A stretch of DNA of 13,088 bases from Lachnospiraceae bacterium (GTDB lineage: Bacteria > Bacillota > Clostridia > Lachnospirales > Lachnospiraceae), in contig JAKSRN010000025.1 of NCBI GenBank assembly GCA_024403585.1, positions 1 through 13,088 of the forward strand, given 5' to 3'. The position numbers and the translations under genes were made by a program. Under the pieces are notes generated by a model. That model did no database searches, was not told the DNA's origin, and worked only from the letters and a program-made list of their open reading frames with translations. Positions within the stretch are counted from its first letter, which is position 1; each line of letters starts with the position of its first letter. Shown here piece after piece: positions 1 through 8,226 of the stretch.

Positions 1-1
1 A

Positions 2-3000
2 TTTACAGAAGGCATGAGATTCCACCTTTTTGGTACCAGTGCTTCCGGAGCAAACGTGGATCTGTATGCCACTACTGATAGTACCGGTGTTGCAACCTTC
101 AAGGATGTGCTTATCGCTGGTGTTTCCGGCTATACCCTTGAGGAGGTAGATACTGCAATTCGTTATGTGATCCCTGAGGATCAGAATGTGACTGTTACCT
201 GGAATGAGATGACAGGCTCTACAGTTACAAACATTCTGAAAAAGTTCAATGTGACTGTGTATAAGAGCGATGCTGAGACTGAGACTGCTCAGGGCGATGC
301 AACTCTTGCCGGTGCTGTTTATGGCATCTACCAGGACGGCAGCTTAGTGGATACCTATACCACAGATGCAAACGGCAGCTTTACTACTGACTACTATGTT
401 TGCGGTAATACCTGGACTATCCGTGAGATCACTCCTTCTGAGGGATATCTTGTAGATGAGAGAGAGTATCACATCGGTGCTGAACCGGAAAACTATGAGA
501 TTGAGCTTAATCAGGCTCCTTCCCTTAATTCCTATGAACAGGTGATCAAGGGAAACATTGCTATCATCAAGCATTCAGATGACGGCTCTACTCAGATTGA
601 AACCCCTGAGGAGGGCGCTGCATTTGAAATCTACCTTGCTTCTGCAGGAAGCTATGATGCAGCCAAGGAGTCAGAGAGAGACATCCTGATCTGTGATGCA
701 GACGGATTTGCTCAGTCCAAGGATCTTCCTTATGGCCAGTATACGGTTCATCAGACTGAAGGCTGGGACGAAACTGAGTTCATGAGAGACTTCACTGTGT
801 TCATCAGTGAGAATGGAAAAACCTATAAATACCTCATCAACAATGCGCCTTATCAGGCTTACATCAAGGTCGTGAAGGCAGATGTAGAGACCGGAAGAAC
901 CATTCCTATGGCAGGCGCAGGCTTTGAAATCTATGATGCAAATGGCAGCAAGGTTTCCATGAGCTATACCTATCCGACTCTTACTACCATTGATACCTTC
1001 TATGTAAGCGAGGATGGTTATCTGATCACTCCTCAGAAGCTGGATGCGGGCAATTATTCCCTTGTTGAGGTGCAGGCACCATACGGCTATGTGCTTAACA
1101 GTGAGCCTGTGAGCTTTACCGTAACATCTGCAGACAATGAGGATGTTGAAGGTCTCTGCGTAATTGAGGTTACTGCCTATGATATGGCCCAGAAGGGTAC
1201 GATCTCCATTACGAAATCCGGCGAGGTATTTGTCTCTGTCAACGTAACCGGTGAAGAGGGTGTCATTGATAAGGAAGGTAACTGGGGAATCATCAATCCT
1301 ACCTATGCTGCAGTTTATGAGGTACGCAACCTTTCCGGAGCAACCTATCAGGTAATTGCAGCCGAGGATATCTACACCGGTGATGGCACCCTTCGCGTTG
1401 CTGCAGGAACTGTTGTTGCTGACATGACTACGAATGGCGATGGTATTGCAACTACCGGTGAGCTTTACCTTGGCAAATATCGAGTGGTTGAAACGGAAGC
1501 GCCTTATGGCTTTACGCTGAACGAAGAAGAGCAGCTGGTTGAGCTCACTTATGCTGGTCAGGAAATCAGTATTACCTCCTCCTCTGCAAGCTATGTGAAT
1601 GATCGCCAGAAGCTTGAAATCTCTGCAACCAAGCAAATGGAACAGGATGAGCTTTATGGTATCGGTATGAACGGCGAGATTACAGCGGTTTCCTTCGGCC
1701 TTTACGCCAAGGAGGATATCGTTGCTCTTGATGAGAGCGTAATTCCTGCAGACGGTCTTCTTGAGATCGCCTTTGCAGATGAGAACGGCAATGTTTCCTT
1801 CCACTCTGACCTTCCCTTTGGAAGCTATTATGTGAAGGAGCTTACTACCGATATCCACTACGACCTCAATGAAACTGTTTACCAGTTTGAGTTCAGCTAC
1901 AGTGGCCAGGAGACTGCTGTTCAGAAGGCATACCTTTCCTCTGAATCCATCTTGAATACCCTTAAGTACGGCCGCATTGAAGGTCTTAAGGTAAATGATG
2001 AGGTTGCAGATGGTGAGGAACGCGGAATGGCAGGAGCAACCTTCGGTATTTTCCACGAGGGAACTATGGAGCTTACTGCTGAAAATGCTATCACTACCGT
2101 AGTCTCTGATGAGAACGGTGAGTTTGCATTTGAGAAGGTTCCTTACGGTGATTACATCGTAATGGAGCTTGAAGCACCTGAGGGCTATGTTCTCTCTGAT
2201 GCACGTCACTTTGTATCTGTATCCTACAATGAGCAGGTCATCGGACTTAAGGTGATCAACTATCCGATCATTGGCAGCGTAGAGCTGACTAAGGTGGATA
2301 AGGATTATCCGGATAACCATCTGACCGGCGCAGTATTCGAGCTTTACGTGGATGTGGATGCAAATGGTGAGCTTGACACTGAGGTTGATACTCTGATCAG
2401 AGAGCTTACCGAGTATGAAGGCGGCATCTATCGTGCAGAGGGCCTTCGCTATGGCCATTATCTCGTTAGAGAAAAAACTGCACCTGAAGGCTTCCTCTTA
2501 GATGAAAATGTGTACGCATTCGCTATCACTGAGGATGGTCAGTGCCAGGTAATCGAAAATGAAGCAGGCGTTGGCTTTGCAGATCAGGTCATGATGGGCC
2601 GAATCAGCATCTGCAAGACTGACAAAAAGACCGGTGACAAGCTGGTTGGCGCAGGCTTCAGAGTGTGTGATCTGGAAGGAAATACTGTAGCAGAAGCAAA
2701 AACCGGTGAGGATGGTATCGTGACCTTTGAGCTTCGCTATGGTGAGTATACTGTTGCTGAATATGAGGCTCCGGAAGGCTATGTGCTTGATGATACTCCT
2801 TATGCCTTCAGCATCACTGAGGATGGACAGACTCTCTCCGTAGATATGTCCAACACAAAGATCACAGGTAAGCTTGTGATCTCCAAGGTGGACGCGGATA
2901 CTCAGAAGCTTCTTCCTGATGCAGGCTTCAGAATCTATGCTGCAGATGGCAAGACTGTCCTTATGGAGGGCCGTACAGATAAGAAGGGTGTTTGTGAATT

Positions 3001-3349
3001 CGAGCTTGAGTTCGGCAAATACTTCTATCAGGAGTTCGATGCACCTGACGGCTATAAGATTGATGACACGAAGTATGAGTTCTCCATTACTGAAGATGGA
3101 AAGATTATCTCTGTTGTCATGACCAACCAGGCAGAGGAAAAGAAGGAGGATCCTAAGCCTACTGAAACACCTAAGCCTGATGATCCAAAGCCTACTAAGC
3201 CTTCTACAGATGGTCCTAAGACCGGCGATGATGCCGATTTCAGCAAATGGATCGGTATTGCGGCTGTAGGCCTGGCTGCAGTATGTGTAGGCGGTTATCT
3301 GCTCTGCACCGGAGGCAAGGACGATGAGGAAAAGAAGAAAAAGAAATAA
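2..3349 (+). CDS. Multi-domain Cna_B/SpaA-type surface adhesin, 5' partial
   Basis: The reading frame is open to the window edge and begins in the middle of a beta-sandwich module, so the ATG at 14 is internal and the signal peptide lies upstream. Counting from that ATG, about ten prealbumin-like Cna_B/SpaA modules follow one another, starting near residues 1, 79, 180, 282, 394, 533, 653, 754, 862 and 952. Many carry the family signature: a strand-A Lys (ISKVD, ICKTD, LTKVD), a YxxxE-x-APxGY segment with the isopeptide-catalysing Glu, and sometimes a terminal Asn (MSNT, MTNQ). Intramolecular isopeptide bonds are therefore likely. After a Pro/Lys/Thr-rich wall spacer come GPKTG (residues 1067-1071), a hydrophobic segment (about 1080-1100) and a charged KDDEEKKKKK tail, which together form a cell-wall sorting signal. 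The product should be a covalently anchored, rod-like surface protein. The sortase gene overlaps its 3' end. A contact role in conjugation is inference. Confidence 0.93.
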   Translation, partial: FTEGMRFHLFGTSASGANVDLYATTDSTGVATFKDVLIAGVSGYTLEEVDTAIRYVIPEDQNVTVTWNEMTGSTVTNILKKFNVTVYKSDAETETAQGDATLAGAVYGIYQDGSLVDTYTTDANGSFTTDYYVCGNTWTIREITPSEGYLVDEREYHIGAEPENYEIELNQAPSLNSYEQVIKGNIAIIKHSDDGSTQIETPEEGAAFEIYLASAGSYDAAKESERDILICDADGFAQSKDLPYGQYTVHQTEGWDETEFMRDFTVFISENGKTYKYLINNAPYQAYIKVVKADVETGRTIPMAGAGFEIYDANGSKVSMSYTYPTLTTIDTFYVSEDGYLITPQKLDAGNYSLVEVQAPYGYVLNSEPVSFTVTSADNEDVEGLCVIEVTAYDMAQKGTISITKSGEVFVSVNVTGEEGVIDKEGNWGIINPTYAAVYEVRNLSGATYQVIAAEDIYTGDGTLRVAAGTVVADMTTNGDGIATTGELYLGKYRVVETEAPYGFTLNEEEQLVELTYAGQEISITSSSASYVNDRQKLEISATKQMEQDELYGIGMNGEITAVSFGLYAKEDIVALDESVIPADGLLEIAFADENGNVSFHSDLPFGSYYVKELTTDIHYDLNETVYQFEFSYSGQETAVQKAYLSSESILNTLKYGRIEGLKVNDEVADGEERGMAGATFGIFHEGTMELTAENAITTVVSDENGEFAFEKVPYGDYIVMELEAPEGYVLSDARHFVSVSYNEQVIGLKVINYPIIGSVELTKVDKDYPDNHLTGAVFELYVDVDANGELDTEVDTLIRELTEYEGGIYRAEGLRYGHYLVREKTAPEGFLLDENVYAFAITEDGQCQVIENEAGVGFADQVMMGRISICKTDKKTGDKLVGAGFRVCDLEGNTVAEAKTGEDGIVTFELRYGEYTVAEYEAPEGYVLDDTPYAFSITEDGQTLSVDMSNTKITGKLVISKVDADTQKLLPDAGFRIYAADGKTVLMEGRTDKKGVCEFELEFGKYFYQEFDAPDGYKIDDTKYEFSITEDGKIISVVMTNQAEEKKEDPKPTETPKPDDPKPTKPSTDGPKTGDDADFSKWIGIAAVGLAAVCVGGYLLCTGGKDDEEKKKKK
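3311..3315 (+). promoter_or_regulatory. Ribosome binding site of the sortase, inside the adhesin gene
   Basis: GGAGG sits eight bases before the ATG at 3324, within the last codons of the adhesin gene. It decides the sortase start and explains how the 26-base overlap can be translated. Confidence 0.75.
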
Positions 3350-4142
3350 GCTGACTGTATTGGCTGCTGTGCTGCTGATCCTTGTGGGTCTTGGTACGGC
3401 AGCCTTTTACGGCTGGCAGATCTATTCGACAGAACAGGAATACAAGGAAGGAGACGATGCCTATGATCTGATCTCGCAGCTGGCAACAGCTGATCCGGAT
3501 AAGGAAAACGTGGAGCCGGGAGAAATTCCGGCTCCTCCTGTCCAGGAAGAAAATCTGCAGGAGCTTGAAGAAAACAATGTACCAATCATTGATCTGGAAG
3601 CAGTGCAGGATATCAATGAGGAGATTGCCTGCTGGCTCTATTCACCGGATACCGTGATCGATTATCCGGTCTGTCAGGGTGAGGATAACGAATACTACCT
3701 CTATCACCTTGCGGATGGAACCTATAACCGTAACGGCTGTCTTTTTGTGGATTATCGAAATGCATTTGATTTTTCTGATCCCAATACGCTTATTTATGGC
3801 CATCACATGGCAAGTGGCAGCATGTTCGCCAGTCTGATCAACTATGCAGATCAGGCCTATTATGACCTTCACCCTGTTATGTATCTGACGGTAAACGGAA
3901 GAATGTATCGAATGGAGATCTTTTCGGGATATACCACTTCCATGGATTCCAGCGCCTATGAGCTGAACTTCTCAACAGATCATGAGCTTGCGGAATGGCT
4001 CAGAGAGATCAGTGCGAAATCTGATTTCAGACCAAGGGCTATAACCCTTTCAACGGATGACCGGATCGTAACCTTATCAACCTGTGCCTATAGCTTCCAG
4101 GATGCCAGGTATGTGGTACACGGAAGATTAGTGGCACTTTGA
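3324..4142 (+). CDS. Class B-type sortase
   Basis: This 272-residue membrane-anchored transpeptidase would cleave a sorting signal and attach the surface protein to peptidoglycan. It has a basic N-terminus (MRKRRKRNK) and one membrane segment (about residues 10-30), and the catalytic domain should face outward. Catalytic residues are visible: His160 in IYGHHMASGSMF, Cys254 in LSTCAYSF and Arg262 in DARYVVHGRL. The YGHxM-x-GSMF form and overall length match class B sortases better than class A. The ATG at 3324 lies inside the preceding gene, overlapping it by 26 bases in another frame. It has a GGAGG eight bases upstream, so translation is probably coupled to the adhesin, the obvious substrate (GPKTG motif). 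Classical SrtB enzymes recognise NPQTN-like motifs, so the specificity here differs from the textbook one. The enzyme family is confident; the subclass is likely. Confidence 0.93.
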   Translation: MRKRRKRNKLTVLAAVLLILVGLGTAAFYGWQIYSTEQEYKEGDDAYDLISQLATADPDKENVEPGEIPAPPVQEENLQELEENNVPIIDLEAVQDINEEIACWLYSPDTVIDYPVCQGEDNEYYLYHLADGTYNRNGCLFVDYRNAFDFSDPNTLIYGHHMASGSMFASLINYADQAYYDLHPVMYLTVNGRMYRMEIFSGYTTSMDSSAYELNFSTDHELAEWLREISAKSDFRPRAITLSTDDRIVTLSTCAYSFQDARYVVHGRLVAL

Positions 4143-4152
4143 TTAAATCGTC

Positions 4153-4192
4153 CATTCCCATTTTCTGTGCATCAGCACACTTTTAGGGAATG
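4153..4192 (+). other. Interrupted stem-loop between the sortase and the next gene
   Basis: An outer stem CATTCCC (4153-4159) pairs with GGGAATG (4186-4192). An inner stem TGTGC (4166-4170) pairs with GCACA (4175-4179) around an ATCA loop, with T-rich internal loops between the two stems. No T-run follows, so it is not a canonical terminator. It could act as an mRNA processing or stability element that separates expression of the sortase from the downstream genes. This role is inferred from pairing only. Confidence 0.4.
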
Positions 4193-4222
4193 AGCAGCTT
4201 TAGAGATTGGAGGTGAACTGCC

Positions 4223-4717
4223 GTGGGTAGTTTGATCTACCTGGGTGTGATCTTTGCAGCTAAGGTTGTAGATAACGCACTCAGTACAACAAAAACAATA
4301 TTGATCCAGAGAAGTCGGTGGCTGCTTGCGGGAATTGCCGTAGTAGTATCCGACTTCATTTATTTCTGGATCACCAAGCGAGTCGTGTCAGCAGACAATT
4401 ATATGGCTATGGTGGCTGTAGCCCTGGCCGGTGGTGTGGGCTGTGCCCTCGCCTGTCTGCTGAGCGATAAGCTTTCCAAGGACAGAACCTATGTAAATGT
4501 AATCATGTCGGACGATCTGAATGCCATGAAGGAGCTTCGTGATTTTCTGGCAATGCATCATATCACCAATGTAGCTTCAGACAGCTATACGCTTAACTGG
4601 GATCAGAAGACGATCACTATCACAGCATATGCAGAAACGAAGGCGGAGAGCAGGCTGATCAACCAGTTTATTGCAGATAGCCCTATGAAGTATAAGCGTG
4701 TGATCCAAAAGGCCTAA
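4223..4717 (+). CDS. Small membrane protein resembling UPF0316/DUF5698
   Basis: This 164-residue protein starts at GTG, chosen because GGAGGT lies eight bases upstream (4209-4214). Three hydrophobic segments are visible at about residues 3-20, 33-52 and 60-80. A soluble C-terminal domain of about 80 residues with alternating beta and alpha pattern follows (VNVIMSDDLNAMKELRDFL, then TITITAY). The first segment is followed by LSTTKTILIQRSRWLLAGI. This resembles the LSTxRTILxxxGxxxxAxxI pattern of UPF0316/DUF5698 membrane proteins, whose C-terminal part is a DUF2179-like domain. The family link is from memory of the pattern and is moderate. The biochemical role of that family is unknown. It lies between the sortase and topoisomerase III in what looks like one transcription unit, suggesting an accessory membrane component of the element. 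Confidence 0.8.
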   Translation: MGSLIYLGVIFAAKVVDNALSTTKTILIQRSRWLLAGIAVVVSDFIYFWITKRVVSADNYMAMVAVALAGGVGCALACLLSDKLSKDRTYVNVIMSDDLNAMKELRDFLAMHHITNVASDSYTLNWDQKTITITAYAETKAESRLINQFIADSPMKYKRVIQKA

Positions 4718-4779
4718 GGAGGTGGTTCCCTTGATTGTATGAGGCCGATGTGGGAAATATTGAAGATTGGAGGAGAAAA

Positions 4780-4926
4780 ATGAAAATAGCATTTTATGTG
4801 CTCAGCGGAGTAATCAGCACGATTATCGTGGTGGACGCGGTGTATATCTTCAAGCTTGTCGTTGATGATATCCATGACAGCTATCAGAGAAGACAGCGCA
4901 GAAAATATGGAAAGAAGGAGGACTGA
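4780..4926 (+). CDS. 48-residue single-pass membrane peptide
   Basis: The ORF encodes a short protein with one hydrophobic segment (about residues 3-27, FYVLSGVISTIIVVDAVYIF) and a strongly basic, tyrosine-containing C-terminus (SYQRRQRRKYGKKED), suggesting an inner-membrane peptide with a cytoplasmic basic tail. The ATG at 4780 is preferred because GGAGG (4769-4773) precedes it by six bases. An in-frame TTG at 4735 would add 15 residues, and another strong AAGGAGGTG lies at 4716-4724, so the start is not fully settled. It ends three bases before the topoisomerase start codon, consistent with translational coupling. I do not recognise the family. Its position in the operon and clean ribosome site argue that it is a real gene. 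Confidence 0.7.
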   Translation: MKIAFYVLSGVISTIIVVDAVYIFKLVVDDIHDSYQRRQRRKYGKKED

Positions 4927-4929
4927 TAA

Positions 4930-7035
4930 ATGCAGCTTGTAATTGCGGAAAAGCCAAGCGTGGCACAGTCGATTGCCAAGGTCATCGGTGCCTATAAGCG
5001 TGAGGATGGCTATCTGGAGGGCTCTGGATATATCGTTTCCTGGTGCGTAGGTCATCTGGTAGAGCTGGCTCAGCCGCAGGATTATGATGAAAAATATGCC
5101 AAATGGCGTATCGAGGATCTGCCTATTATGCCGCAGGAATGGAGCTATAGCATTTCAAAAGGAACGGCAAAGCAGTTTCGTGTTCTGAAAAAGCTGATGG
5201 AACGATCCGATGTTACAGAGCTCATTGAGGCAACAGATGCCGGACGCGAGGGTGAGCTTATCTTCCGCCTAGTCTATCACCAGGCCGGATGTAAGAAGCC
5301 CTTTAAGCGACTTTGGATCAGTTCCATGGAGGACAGTGCCATAAAAGCGGGCTTTCAGGATCTGAGACCAAGCTCCGAATATGACCGATTGTATGCTGCG
5401 GCACTTGCCAGATCACAGGCTGACTGGCTGGTTGGTATGAATGGCACTCGCCTTTTTACAAAGCTCTATGATAAGAAGCTGACGGTTGGAAGAGTGCAGA
5501 CACCTACGCTGACGATGGTTGTAGACCGCCAGAAGCAGATCGATGGATTTCAGAAGCAAAAGTATTGGAATGTGCATCTGATGCTTGATGGTGCCGATCT
5601 GGTAAAGGAAAAGCATTTTGACAAGGCAGAGGCTGAACGGATCGCTGAAGAATGCCGACAGCATAAAGCAATCATTACGAAGGCTCAGAGTACGGAGAAG
5701 GCTGTCAGTGCTCCAAGACTTTATGATCTGACGACTCTGCAGCGTGAAGCAAATCGCTATTTCGGATACACGGCCCAGAAAACACTGGATTATACCCAGA
5801 GCTTATATGAGCAGAAGCTGGTTACCTATCCGAGAACGGACAGTCAGTTCCTGTCTGATGATATGTCTTCTACGGCGGAACAAATGGTCCAGCTGGTGAA
5901 GCAATTGTACGGTGTTAAGGCTATTGCACCACATAAGCCGGATATTTCGAGAATCCTGAACAGCAGTAAGGTTTCTGACCATCATGCCATCATTCCTACA
6001 GCAGAAATAGAAAAGCAGGAGCTATCCCGTCTCGCACAAGGAGAACGGGATATTTTATTGCTCATTTCTATGAGATTGCTGGCGGCAACCGGTGCAAAGC
6101 AGCGAGTTCAGGAAACAGAGTTGACTGCTGATTGCAGCGGATATGAGTTTAAGGCAAAGGGAAAAAGCGTTCTGGATCCCGGCTGGAAGGTCTACGAGGA
6201 TATGCTTCGCGACATGATTGGCGGCAAGAAAACAGAAGCAGAGAAAATGCTTCCTGTGCTTGTGGAGGGTCAGAGCTTCGAGAACCCGGAGACTTCCGTG
6301 ACAGAGCATCAGACCTCGCCACCCAAGGCATATACGGAGGATACTCTGTTAAGTGCGCTTGAGACTGCGGGCAATGATTGTTTTGATGAGGATACGGAGA
6401 AAAAGGGACTTGGAACTCCGGCCACAAGAGCAGCCATGATCGAAAAGCTGGTAGCTAATCAGTACATTCGTCGTAAGGGCAAGCAGTTAGTTCCTACTGA
6501 GGATGGCCTTGCAATGGCAGAGCTTCTTCCGGAGGAAATCAAGTCTCCCAAGCTCACAGCTGACTGGGAGAATGCACTGATGCAGATTGAACATGGTGAG
6601 GCTTCTTCTGAGGCGTTCATGGCAGATATCGGTGGTCTGGTACGCACACTTGTAAGTAAATATGGAACTGCCGGAAAGGTGGAAAACAATCCATTTTCCG
6701 ACATTGCAAGACCGCAGAGAGAGCAGATCGGTGTCTGTCCTCGCTGCGGTTCTCCTGTTTATGAGGGTGAAAAGAACTATTACTGCTCTGCTCAGGGGTG
6801 CAGCTTCTGCATCTGGAAGGAATCGAGATGGCTGTCCGGAATGAAGAAAAAGATCACCAAGAAGATGGCCACTACACTTTTGAAGGATGGAAGGGTCTAT
6901 GTTACCGGCTTCTATTCGGAGAGAAAGGGTCGCTGCTTTGATGCGTTCCTGGTTCTTGACGATACGGGCAAGCAGGTCAATTTCAAACTGGACTTTGACG
7001 GCAAAAAGGCCGCAAGGAATAAAAAGAAAGGTTAA
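4930..7035 (+). CDS. topB: DNA topoisomerase III (type IA, plasmid/ICE type)
   Basis: This 701-residue type IA topoisomerase breaks and rejoins one strand through a phosphotyrosine and needs Mg2+. The N-terminal TOPRIM domain shows LVIAEKPSVAQ with Glu7 and the acidic cluster D103-A-G-R-E107-G-E109. The middle position is Gly rather than the Asp of the E. coli DxDxE motif. The active-site Tyr300 lies in VTYPRTDSQFLSDD. The C-terminus holds a four-cysteine zinc ribbon (C603, C606, C619, C624, with an extra C627) and a further topoisomerase C-terminal repeat-like segment ending in a basic tail (AARNKKKG). GGAGG at 4917-4921 supports the ATG. Length and domain order match TopB-like enzymes carried by conjugative plasmids and Tn1549-type ICEs. 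There it is thought to aid replication or decatenation of the transferred DNA, so it is probably not the host's housekeeping copy. Confidence 0.95.
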   Translation: MQLVIAEKPSVAQSIAKVIGAYKREDGYLEGSGYIVSWCVGHLVELAQPQDYDEKYAKWRIEDLPIMPQEWSYSISKGTAKQFRVLKKLMERSDVTELIEATDAGREGELIFRLVYHQAGCKKPFKRLWISSMEDSAIKAGFQDLRPSSEYDRLYAAALARSQADWLVGMNGTRLFTKLYDKKLTVGRVQTPTLTMVVDRQKQIDGFQKQKYWNVHLMLDGADLVKEKHFDKAEAERIAEECRQHKAIITKAQSTEKAVSAPRLYDLTTLQREANRYFGYTAQKTLDYTQSLYEQKLVTYPRTDSQFLSDDMSSTAEQMVQLVKQLYGVKAIAPHKPDISRILNSSKVSDHHAIIPTAEIEKQELSRLAQGERDILLLISMRLLAATGAKQRVQETELTADCSGYEFKAKGKSVLDPGWKVYEDMLRDMIGGKKTEAEKMLPVLVEGQSFENPETSVTEHQTSPPKAYTEDTLLSALETAGNDCFDEDTEKKGLGTPATRAAMIEKLVANQYIRRKGKQLVPTEDGLAMAELLPEEIKSPKLTADWENALMQIEHGEASSEAFMADIGGLVRTLVSKYGTAGKVENNPFSDIARPQREQIGVCPRCGSPVYEGEKNYYCSAQGCSFCIWKESRWLSGMKKKITKKMATTLLKDGRVYVTGFYSERKGRCFDAFLVLDDTGKQVNFKLDFDGKKAARNKKKG

Positions 7036-7047
7036 AAGGGTGAATTT

Positions 7048-8103
7048 ATGGATTACAGAGAATTTGTAGATCAGATCAGTGAGGATCTGAAGAAGGTGCT
7101 CCCAGACGAGCTTCAGGGAGCAAAGATTACTGCACGACAGGTGGATAAGCTTCAGGGTGCTTCCTACTATGGCATTACGGTTCAGCCTGAGAATTCCAAT
7201 ATTGGCATCAGTATGGATCTTTCCAGTGCCTTTGAGTCGATGGAAAATGGCCGTTCCTATGATGTAGTCCTGGCAGAGCTTGGGACTGCCGTTGCAGATG
7301 GCTTCTCTAACCGTCCCAATGTGAGAGCTGCGGAGCTGATGGATTATGAAGCCATGAAGGATAAGCTGATGGTCCAGGTGGTTCCTACTGCAGGCAATGA
7401 GGAGATGCTTGCAGGCATTCCTCATGTGGAACAGGAGGATATGTCTCTTGTGTACCGTTTTGTGATTGAGACTAATGAGCAGGGCTCTGCGACTACGCTG
7501 GTTACTAACCAGATGCTGGAGAACTACGGCATTTCTGCTGAGCAGCTTCATGCAGACGCTATGGCAAATGCACCAGAGCAGTTTCCTGCCAGTGTTCGCA
7601 GTATGCAGGAGGTTCTTGCGGAAATCATGGGAATCGAACCGGAAATGATGCCTGGTGAGCCCGGTGGAATGTATGTGGCAACCTGTAATCAGGGTGTGAA
7701 TGGTGCCGGTTGCATCTTCTATCCTGAATTCATGGATCAGGCTGCTGAAAAGCTGGGTGGTGACTTTTTCGTCCTCCCTTCTTCTGTGCATGAGGTGATT
7801 CTGCTTCCTGATACCGGAGATATGTCCTTCCATGAGCTTGAAAGCATGGTTCAGGAGATCAATGCAACGGAGGTGCAGCCTGCCGATCGTCTGTCCGACA
7901 GTGTTTATCATTACGATGCTGAGGAGCATATCTTTGAAAAGGCACAGACTCATGATGAACGTATGCAGGCCAAAAAGGCAGAACGTGAGGGCTCTCACGA
8001 AAAGAAGTCCATCATGGATAAGCTCGCAGAAAAGAAAAAGGAAGCTCAGGCTATTTCCGGTGATAAGCATGCACCGGCAAAGGCTGCTGAGCATTCCCTT
8101 TAA
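7048..8103 (+). CDS. DUF5688 family ICE protein
   Basis: This 351-residue soluble protein has no signal peptide or membrane segment. Residues about 1-290 match the DUF5688 pattern as I know it: an N-terminal MDYREFVDQISEDLK helix, then a GITVQPENSNIGISMDLS strand region. Further on are AGIPHVEQEDMSLVYRFVI and the helix-rich SVRSMQEVLAEIMG. The family is very common in ICEs of gut Firmicutes and its function is unknown. The last 33 residues (319-351) form a separate charged tail, KKSIMDKLAEKKKEA then KAAEHSL. That tail closely resembles the C-termini of the DUF3846-YodL protein (10864-12003) and, less closely, the ArdC-like protein (8620-10656). The gene begins 12 bases after topoisomerase III behind an AAGGGTG ribosome site, so the two are probably co-transcribed. 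Confidence 0.88.
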   Translation: MDYREFVDQISEDLKKVLPDELQGAKITARQVDKLQGASYYGITVQPENSNIGISMDLSSAFESMENGRSYDVVLAELGTAVADGFSNRPNVRAAELMDYEAMKDKLMVQVVPTAGNEEMLAGIPHVEQEDMSLVYRFVIETNEQGSATTLVTNQMLENYGISAEQLHADAMANAPEQFPASVRSMQEVLAEIMGIEPEMMPGEPGGMYVATCNQGVNGAGCIFYPEFMDQAAEKLGGDFFVLPSSVHEVILLPDTGDMSFHELESMVQEINATEVQPADRLSDSVYHYDAEEHIFEKAQTHDERMQAKKAEREGSHEKKSIMDKLAEKKKEAQAISGDKHAPAKAAEHSL

Positions 8104-8118
8104 GAAGGAGGTGACCAC

Positions 8119-8226
8119 ATGACCGATATGGAAAAAAGAATGAAGGCTTATGCAGATCACGCAAAGCATTTGCAGAAAAAGCGCTCTAAGAAAAGACTCG
8201 GTACCGGTGGTGGTTGTTTGCGATGA
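8119..8226 (+). CDS. 35-residue basic peptide, coupled to the next gene
   Basis: A near-perfect AAGGAGG (8105-8111) lies seven bases before the ATG at 8119. The product begins MTDMEKRMKAYADHAKHL and continues QKKRSKKRLGTGGGCLR. It has an N-terminal amphipathic helix and a strongly basic C-terminus. The stop codon overlaps the next start as ATGA (8223-8226), a typical translational-coupling junction. I do not recognise a family. It could be a small nucleic-acid-binding or accessory protein, or mainly a translated leader that feeds ribosomes to the next gene, which has no good ribosome site of its own. Confidence 0.6.
   Translation: MTDMEKRMKAYADHAKHLQKKRSKKRLGTGGGCLR

Noticed and set aside
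14..16. ATG at 14 as the true adhesin start
   Set aside because: The frame is open upstream to the window edge, no signal peptide follows, and the sequence begins within a Cna_B-like fold.
671..2458. 595-codon open frame on the minus strand within the adhesin gene
   Set aside because: The plus-strand frame has clear Cna_B repeats and a sorting signal. The antisense translation is rich in Ile, Leu, His and Cys with no domain, as expected from the mirror of a biased coding sequence.
2919..3122. 67-codon plus-strand ORF in another frame of the adhesin gene
   Set aside because: It lies entirely inside well-supported modules 9 and 10 and its Ser/Arg/Met-rich translation has no motif.
5236..5256. 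Gly instead of the middle Asp in the TOPRIM motif as a sign of an inactive topoisomerase
   Set aside because: DAGREGE is, to my knowledge, a common natural variant in Firmicute and mobile-element topoisomerase III; Glu7, D103, E107 and Tyr300 are present.
6487..8169. 560-codon open frame on the minus strand across topoisomerase III, the DUF5688 gene and the 35-residue gene
   Set aside because: It overlaps two well-supported genes, is rich in His, Leu and Cys, and shows no recognisable motif or good ribosome site.
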